Assembly: GCA_012963885.1 (NCBI GenBank)
Contig: DTUY01000329.1
Coordinates: forward strand, 1 to 48,021
Direction of reading: 5' to 3'
Source of the DNA: Candidatus Poribacteria bacterium
Lineage (GTDB): Bacteria > Poribacteria > WGA-4E > UBA9662
DNA: 48,021 nucleotides
Part shown: positions 42,671 to 48,021 of the stretch, piece by piece
How the letters are laid out: each line of letters opens with the position of its first letter
Position numbering within the stretch: the stretch's first letter is position 1
Position numbers and translations under genes: made by a program
Notes under the pieces: model-generated
What the model was told of the DNA's origin: nothing
Databases searched by the model: none
What the model saw: only the letters and a program-made list of their open reading frames with translations

Positions 42671-43642
42671 ATGGATTATGCTGTTACCATAACTGCTAAA
42701 GAAACTGCGGAACTTCTTCCATTGGAGCGTCCAAAAAGTCCAGTTGGACCGGATGAAGTATCCGGAAAAACTTTAGTTACTTTAATTAGCGCGGGCACGG
42801 AACTAGCCTCAGCCTATCTTGGAACAAACTTTCCTAGTACACCGGGATACGCAGCTGTATTCCAAGTTGAAGAAGTCGGTCAAAACGTGAAAGAAGTCCG
42901 GTCTGGAGATCTAGCTTTTTGTATGGGGAACCATCGCTCCTATTACCGCGTTAGGGCCGACCAGTTGCTTCTGGTTCCTGCAGGGCTTTCCCCTGAAATT
43001 GCTGTTTTTGCTAGAATGATGGGGGTAAGCATGACAACTTTGACAACAACTACGGCCCGACCACCCGCAAAGGTATTGGTTATGGGATTGGGACTAGTTG
43101 GGCATCTTGCCACCAAGAATTTTTTAGCCTGTGGGTACAACGTTTATGCTTGCGATCCCGTTGAATCCCGACGTCGTATTGCAACTGAAACTGGTATTCC
43201 AAATGTTCTTCCAGCAGCACCACTGGACGATCCTGATCTCAGCGGCAGGTTTTCCTTGGTTATTGAATGTTCTGGACACGAACAGGCATTATTGGATGGA
43301 TGCAATGCTATCCGAAAAAAGGGGGAAGTGGTCTGTATAGCAACTCCCTGGAAACGGCATACTGAACTTTACGCTCATGAACTGCACCATGCCATTTTTC
43401 ATAAATATGTCGTTATCCGTAGCGGTTGGGAATGGGAACTTCCGATGATTTCCACCGATTTTACCGAAAATAGTGTGTGGGGCAATATCCAGGGAGCGCT
43501 GAACTGGTTATCTACAGATAGGGTTAATGTAGAAGGTATTTACAATTTGTTCTCTCCAGATCAAGCCCAAGAAGCTTACCAAAAACTTCTTCACAAGCAA
43601 ACCGATAGACTGGCAGCAGTTTTTGATTGGCGTGATATATAG
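42671..43642 (+). CDS. MDR-family dehydrogenase lacking zinc-site residues
   Basis: 323 residues of the medium-chain dehydrogenase/reductase fold. The substrate domain opens TLISAGTELASAYLG and PGYAAVFQVEEVG where classic alcohol dehydrogenases have GxCGTD and GHE; the zinc ligands are absent. The Rossmann motif is VLVMGLGLVGHLATK, followed by VIECSGHEQALLDG. It should oxidise a polyol or sugar alcohol, or reduce a carbonyl, with NAD(P). It is first in a four-gene cassette with the creatininase (41-bp gap), the lactonase and the kinase. Confidence 0.8.
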   Translation: MDYAVTITAKETAELLPLERPKSPVGPDEVSGKTLVTLISAGTELASAYLGTNFPSTPGYAAVFQVEEVGQNVKEVRSGDLAFCMGNHRSYYRVRADQLLLVPAGLSPEIAVFARMMGVSMTTLTTTTARPPAKVLVMGLGLVGHLATKNFLACGYNVYACDPVESRRRIATETGIPNVLPAAPLDDPDLSGRFSLVIECSGHEQALLDGCNAIRKKGEVVCIATPWKRHTELYAHELHHAIFHKYVVIRSGWEWELPMISTDFTENSVWGNIQGALNWLSTDRVNVEGIYNLFSPDQAQEAYQKLLHKQTDRLAAVFDWRDI

Positions 43643-43683
43643 TTGAGCATAATCTTAAATTTGATCTCGTCGAGGTAAAACAG

Positions 43684-44454
43684 TTGTCAAAGAATTATAT
43701 TGATGCTGCTACAGCAACATGGCAGGAATGTCGCGATTTTTTGCAACGTTACCCTTTTGCCATCCTACCACTGGGTGCGACAGAGCAGCACGGACTTCAT
43801 TTGCCTCAAAATACAGATAGCCTGATTGCAGAAGCCCTCGCCTTACAAGTTGGCAAACAAAGCGTGGGTATGATCTTGCCAACAATACCAATCGGTTACT
43901 CATGGGTTTGGCGTGATTATCCTGGTTCCTTGACTTTCTCTTTCGATACATTTCGATCCGTTATCAAGGATATTGCTGTTAGTCTTGGCCGAAATGGATG
44001 TCGTGTGCTCTTGATTATGACTACACACGGTGCAAATTCACAACCAATCAAGTACACGATTCGTGAATTAGTTGATCATACCCCGATGCGAGTTCTCCGT
44101 GCCTTTTATCCCAATCTAAATCAGGTTATGACGGATGCCGATTCAACCGCTTGGCAACCCTTAAATTTTCACGCTGAAGAATTTGAAACCTCGCTGATGT
44201 TGCACTTACATCCTGATTTGGTAGACATGACTAAAGCGGTCAGCGAGTATCCACCGTATTCACTCGATTATGAGATGTCAACACTACCAATGGGAGCCTT
44301 AAGTGAGTCTGGAGTGTTCGGCGATGCCACAGTAGCCACGGCGGAAAAAGGTGAAAAATGGTTTAATCGTTGTGTAACCAACATCGTAAAAGTGTGGGAA
44401 GAATTTCTAGATCTGCCAACCGATGAATCTGGAGGGCTTTATAAAATTAACTAG
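43684..44454 (+). CDS. Creatininase-family amidohydrolase
   Basis: 256 residues from a TTG with GAGGT seven bases upstream. The family metal site is intact: LPLGATEQHGLHLPQNTD (Glu, His, Asp), then TTHGANSQ with a His, and NFHAEEFETSLML with the Glu. Members include creatininase, MftE and FAPy deformylase; several act in sugar or cofactor pathways, and true creatinine use is not implied. It should hydrolyse an amide or lactam. It is followed by the phosphotriesterase-like gene after 18 bp. Confidence 0.9.
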   Translation: MSKNYIDAATATWQECRDFLQRYPFAILPLGATEQHGLHLPQNTDSLIAEALALQVGKQSVGMILPTIPIGYSWVWRDYPGSLTFSFDTFRSVIKDIAVSLGRNGCRVLLIMTTHGANSQPIKYTIRELVDHTPMRVLRAFYPNLNQVMTDADSTAWQPLNFHAEEFETSLMLHLHPDLVDMTKAVSEYPPYSLDYEMSTLPMGALSESGVFGDATVATAEKGEKWFNRCVTNIVKVWEEFLDLPTDESGGLYKIN

Positions 44455-44472
44455 CAGATAGGAGAAGACTCG

Positions 44473-45396
44473 ATGGGAACAGTAATGACAATACAAGGCG
44501 AAATTGGAGGAGAAGATCTAGGTGTTGTGGATTATCATGAACACTTGTGTTTCGATGCACCTCCTTGGTTGTTACGTGAAGATCCAGATTTCAAATTGAA
44601 TGACGTTGAGAAATCGGCTCAAGAACTGCATTCATGGTTGGAGGCAGGTGGAAAAACAATCATTGAAATGTCAGCCATCGACTTCGGTCGAAATATCCGT
44701 GGAACGAAACAAGTCTCAGATCTAGTACCCGACGCCAATGTCATTGTGATTACAGGTTTTAACAAACCTTATTTTTGTGATCAATCGGTATGGCAATCAG
44801 ACGAATCTGATCTAATCCGACGATGTATTCAAGATATTGTTGAAGGAATTAACGGAACAGGCCTCAAGGCAGGAATTATGAAAGGTGGCACAGGCTACAA
44901 TACTTTCAACGACCACGATCAGAAGTTAATGAGGATTGCCGCCATAGTGCAAAAAGAAACGGATGTCCCCATTATCACCCACACTGAAGCTGGAACAATG
45001 GGCTTTGAGCAGATCGAGTATCTCGATGATCATGGTGTTGAACCACACCGAGTTTGCTTAAGCCACCTTGATCGCAATCCCGACCTTTGGGAACATAAAC
45101 GGATTGCTCAAACAGGAGCATATCTGGGCTATGATTGCCCAGGTAAAGCAAAGTATGGACCGGATGAATGGCGAATTGATTTACTCAAACGCTTAATTGA
45201 TGCTGGATTCGGCCAACAGATTTTGCTGGGTAACGACCTCGGTCGACCTAGCTATTGGCGTAGTTACGGTGGTGGCCCAGGCCTTGATTTCGTCCTGACT
45301 AAGTTTGTTCCGCGCCTCCTTTCCCAAGGAATTGATCAGCATATCATTGACGATATGTTGATCAATAATCCCCGCCGTTTTCTTATTGGTGATTGA
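44473..45396 (+). CDS. Phosphotriesterase-family lactonase-like metallohydrolase
   Basis: 307 residues, AGGAGA upstream of the ATG. The binuclear metal site is complete: YHEHLCF (HxH near residues 22-24), the bridging Lys in KAGIMKGG, His in IITHTEAG, His in CLSHLDRNPD, and Asp in LLGNDLGR. Bacterial PTE-family proteins of this kind usually hydrolyse lactones, including sugar lactones, rather than organophosphates. The cassette context (dehydrogenase before, sugar kinase after) favours an aldonolactone substrate. The kinase's ATG is 30 bp beyond its stop. Confidence 0.9.
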   Translation: MGTVMTIQGEIGGEDLGVVDYHEHLCFDAPPWLLREDPDFKLNDVEKSAQELHSWLEAGGKTIIEMSAIDFGRNIRGTKQVSDLVPDANVIVITGFNKPYFCDQSVWQSDESDLIRRCIQDIVEGINGTGLKAGIMKGGTGYNTFNDHDQKLMRIAAIVQKETDVPIITHTEAGTMGFEQIEYLDDHGVEPHRVCLSHLDRNPDLWEHKRIAQTGAYLGYDCPGKAKYGPDEWRIDLLKRLIDAGFGQQILLGNDLGRPSYWRSYGGGPGLDFVLTKFVPRLLSQGIDQHIIDDMLINNPRRFLIGD

Positions 45397-45425
45397 ACAA
45401 ATCAACTACGGACAAATTGGAGAAA

Positions 45426-46916
45426 ATGTCTCTCGTTATTGGTATTGATATCGGTACGTCTAGTACCAAGACCTTGTTGCTGAGTGAGGAAGGTACGATT
45501 ATTTCCAGCGCCAGCGCGGACTATCAACTATCAACGCCGTGTACAGGTTGGGTCGAGCAAGATGCCAATGATTGGTGGCAGGCAGTCTGCGACACAATCC
45601 GTCAAATCATTCAGTATCTTGAGTCTAATGAATGTTCTTTTTCTACCAGCGATATAAAAGGGATATCTCTCTCTGGGCAGATGAACGGGGCAGTGTTTGT
45701 TGATGCCTCTGGAAATCCACTTCGTTCGGCCATTTTGTGGCTTGATCAACGAGCTCAAAAGCAATGTGACCAGGCAAATGAACAGGTTGGATATCTGCTT
45801 CGAGATCATGCGCTACATGTTCTCAATCCAATTAATACCTTGGCCAAGGTACTTTGGTTACGAGAAAGTCAACCCGACATCTATGCTGATGTTTATCACG
45901 TGTTACTTCCCAAAGATTGGATCCGTTTCAAATTAACCGGTACATTTAAAGCTGAGGTAACTGATGCTTCTGCAACGGCAGCACTAGATCTATACACCCG
46001 AAATTGGAGTGGGGAAATCCTGTGTGCTTTGGAAATTGAAGAAAGATTGTTTCCTGAGGTCGTTGAGTCACCAACAGTTACTGGTCAGATAACAAAGAGT
46101 GTTGCAGAGGAGACAGGATTGTGCGCCGGAATTCCCGTTTGTGCTGGTGGTGGTGATATGGCCTGCATGGCCGTTGGAAGTGGAATCAGAAAGCCGGGAA
46201 TTGTCAGCGTTGGAATTGGCACAGCAGGACATGTATTGACCTATGCGGAAAAGATTAGTGATGCAGCTTTTAATCAGCTTTGGCCGATGTGCCATGCTAT
46301 ACCAGATAAGTATTTCTGGCTCGGGTGCTCTTTTACTGGTGGTGCCAGTTTAACTTGGTTTCATGATCAGTTCGGAGATAGTTTTACTGAACTGATTGAC
46401 TTTGCTGAAGACGCACCGATTGGAAGCGATGGGCTATTCTTCATGCCATGGTTTCAGGGAACTGCGACTCCTCATCCAGATGCAAATGCTCGCGCTGGCT
46501 GGTTGGGAATGACACTACATCATACCAAGGCACATATGATCCGATCACTGATGGAAGGAGTGGTCTTTGATCTTCGACACTCTGTAGAATGCTTCAAGCA
46601 ATTGAAATTACCAGTTAATGAAATTTATATTGGTGAGGGAGGATCAAGGTCTGCATTATGGCGTCAAATTCAAGCGGATGTCTTTGGAAAAGACGTCCAG
46701 GTTATGGAAGTACAAGATGCCTCTGCCCTTGGGGCTGCCATCATTGCTGGTGTCGGTGTGGAAGTATTTGATAGTTTTGAGTCAGCATGTGGTTTGACTG
46801 TTATCTTAGGGGAAACGATTCATTCTGATGCTGAGCGAGTTGAAAAATACGAACGTTATTATCAACGCTACTGTAATTTATATCCAAGCCTAAAAAAGTG
46901 GTTTCTAGAACATTAA
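45426..46916 (+). CDS. FGGY carbohydrate kinase (xylulokinase-like)
   Basis: 496 residues from the ATG at 45426, which follows GGAG by a few bases; a frame from a TTG at 45393 overlaps the previous stop. Both ATPase half-domains are seen: GIDIGTSSTKTLLL at the N-terminus and GGSRSALWRQIQADVF with ASALGAAIIAG at the C-terminus. SLSGQMNGAV, WLDQRA and CAGGGDMACMAVG match xylulokinases. It phosphorylates a pentulose or related sugar using ATP, but the substrate may not be xylulose given its unusual partners. Confidence 0.9.
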   Translation: MSLVIGIDIGTSSTKTLLLSEEGTIISSASADYQLSTPCTGWVEQDANDWWQAVCDTIRQIIQYLESNECSFSTSDIKGISLSGQMNGAVFVDASGNPLRSAILWLDQRAQKQCDQANEQVGYLLRDHALHVLNPINTLAKVLWLRESQPDIYADVYHVLLPKDWIRFKLTGTFKAEVTDASATAALDLYTRNWSGEILCALEIEERLFPEVVESPTVTGQITKSVAEETGLCAGIPVCAGGGDMACMAVGSGIRKPGIVSVGIGTAGHVLTYAEKISDAAFNQLWPMCHAIPDKYFWLGCSFTGGASLTWFHDQFGDSFTELIDFAEDAPIGSDGLFFMPWFQGTATPHPDANARAGWLGMTLHHTKAHMIRSLMEGVVFDLRHSVECFKQLKLPVNEIYIGEGGSRSALWRQIQADVFGKDVQVMEVQDASALGAAIIAGVGVEVFDSFESACGLTVILGETIHSDAERVEKYERYYQRYCNLYPSLKKWFLEH

Positions 46917-46946
46917 TATTGCCTGAATTAAATCTTAATCTTCGTG

Positions 46947-46975
46947 TTGTGATATACGGGTAAGGAATGGATTAT
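46947..46975 (+). promoter_or_regulatory. Weak candidate promoter for the membrane-protein pseudogene
   Basis: TTGTGA at 46947-46952, 17-bp spacer, GATTAT at 46970-46975. Both hexamers are imperfect and there is no TGn extension. Listed because a promoter is expected here. Confidence 0.3.
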
Positions 46976-47019
46976 AGTAGTTACATGGATGTATACCCTC
47001 ACATGCGGGAGATGATGGT

Positions 47020-48021
47020 GTGGCACACGCCATATTATCCGCCATTTTTTTTATATTTGGTTCATTACATCTACCATGGATCCTATTAATAGTATCATCT
47101 AGCTTAACTTTCTTACGATTTTCTTCGCTTCAACAGACAACTTCAGATTGGCTGTCAATAAATCAAGGCTTCATTAAACGAATCAGTACCCATGTTGCTC
47201 TGGTTTCAATTTTGATGTTGATTTACAGTATCAACTTTCGGGTAGGAAGCACACTTGGTGATACATTCGGCGCGCGTTATTTACCTATCAGCATTATCAA
47301 GGAAGGTAATTTCAACCTAGATCAGTTTCCATTCTTGCAGGATAGGAACTACTATACTCGGCAGGAAAATGATCATTGGGTTTCAAAATATCATCCCGGT
47401 GCCCCCATTTTGGCGTTACCAATATATCTCGTTCCTGTGATGTTCGGCTTGCCTGTTGACTCACCTCATGTCCCGTGTCTGGAGAAAATGACAGCATCAT
47501 TAGCTATTACTCTATCAGCGTTGTTCCTTTTCCTGGCAACAAAGATATTTCTTAGCAGAAATTGGGCATTTTTCCTGGCATTGCTTTATGGCACGGCCAC
47601 CTGTAGTTGGAGTATAAGGAGTTCAAGTCTCTACCAACACGGTCCCTGTCAATTTTTTTGGCTTTGACCCTTTATTTATTAGCGAGGGGCGGTGGTTTTC
47701 ATCAACCTGACAATACTGATTTTAAAAGGATAACTCTCAACATCAACGATGGATAAAATGGTCAGGCCTTACAGTTGCTTCAGCCGTTGTATGCCGTCCA
47801 ACAGCGCTTGTTTTTGCGCTCATCTTGCTAGTCTATGTTTTTGGCATAGACACAGACACCAGTTACTCCAATTTGTATTAATGACTCTGCCAGCAATAAT
47901 TATTCTTGTGGTTTATAATCATGTCACTTATGGATCAATCTTACGACAAAGCTATAGCATATGTGATATGGAGGATGGTCATTTGGTTATCGCATCATGA
48001 CCAAAGTTAGTGTTTTTCTTT
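47020..48021 (+). pseudogene. Frameshifted polytopic glycosyltransferase-like gene, running off the edge
   Basis: From a GTG at 47020 a 215-residue frame has several membrane segments and motifs of GT-C type proteins (FGARYLPISIIKEGNFNLD, YHPGAPILALPIYLVP, SLYQHGPCQFF). It stops at 47667. The matching continuation is in another frame from the T7 run at 47653-47659 (FLALTLYLLARGGG), then a third frame (WIKWSGLTVASAVVCRPTAL), then QLLQFVLMTLPAIIILVVYN, and a further shift before GGWSFGYRIM at the edge. Together they form one protein with at least four breaks, so the gene is disrupted. Function: probably a lipid-linked sugar transferase. Confidence 0.65.

Noticed and set aside
44473-45396. Organophosphate-degrading enzyme
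   Set aside because: The metal site is shared by the whole PTE family; the sugar-kinase context favours a lactonase.

Overview
The window is about 48 kb of compact bacterial chromosome, moderately AT-rich, with roughly 35 protein genes and no rRNA, tRNA, CRISPR array, insertion sequence or phage module that I could see. The gene content suggests an uncultured, sponge-associated or marine lineage such as Candidatus Poribacteria. The clues are LamG proteins, FG-GAP/ASPIC and TPR proteins, DUF1080, MlrC/M81, SGNH hydrolase, Gfo/Idh oxidoreductases, PhyH dioxygenase, creatininase and phosphotriesterase-type lactonase, next to futalosine-route menaquinone synthesis (mqnC) and bifunctional penicillin-binding protein genes. 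This assignment is an inference from gene families, not from a phylogenetic marker.

Layout. 1-1455 (-): a TPR protein running off the left edge. 1839-3610 (+): two secreted LamG paralogues that share a 253-bp perfectly identical core, followed by a clear terminator. 3980/4031-6343 (+): an FG-GAP/ASPIC protein fused to ankyrin repeats. 6411-9772 (-): DUF1080, a small unknown protein, an RlmL-type methyltransferase and an SGNH hydrolase. 10066-16404 (-): two polytopic GT-C-like membrane proteins around an MlrC-family protein, then an exported SMP-30/gluconolactonase-like protein. 16592-24736 (+): two Gfo/Idh/MocA oxidoreductases, a PhyH-type dioxygenase, topoisomerase III, an unknown probable beta-propeller and an aldo/keto reductase. 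24994-26554 (+): two lipoproteins, one IPT/Ig/LysM and one with an Arg-rich tail. 31669-26567 (-): a PBP1B-like bifunctional penicillin-binding protein, uvrB and an overlapping unknown gene. 35784-32027 (-): pheS, a secreted tandem-domain protein and a RspA/mannonate-dehydratase-like enolase-superfamily enzyme. 35943-39770 (+): nagA, a DUF457/YdjM-like membrane protein, a CCA-adding enzyme and a FliM-like protein. 41677-39778 (-): mqnC and a TSUP transporter. 41678-42670: a decayed region with at least one pseudogene. 42671-46916 (+): a tight four-gene cassette (MDR dehydrogenase, creatininase family, phosphotriesterase-family lactonase, FGGY kinase). 47020-48021 (+): a frameshifted glycosyltransferase-like membrane protein gene running off the right edge.

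How the genes work together. Much of the window looks like scattered carbohydrate catabolism: sugar oxidation (Gfo/Idh, MDR, AKR), lactone opening (SMP-30, PTE-like), acid-sugar dehydration (RspA-like), sugar phosphorylation (FGGY kinase), N-acetylglucosamine-6-P deacetylation (NagA) and 3-keto-glycoside-type cleavage (DUF1080). The 42.7-46.9 kb cassette is the best candidate for an undescribed pathway. The FliM-like protein in a CCA-enzyme operon and the FG-GAP/ASPIC-ankyrin fusion are the most unusual single proteins. Several promoters can be read directly, and most carry a TGn extended -10 element.
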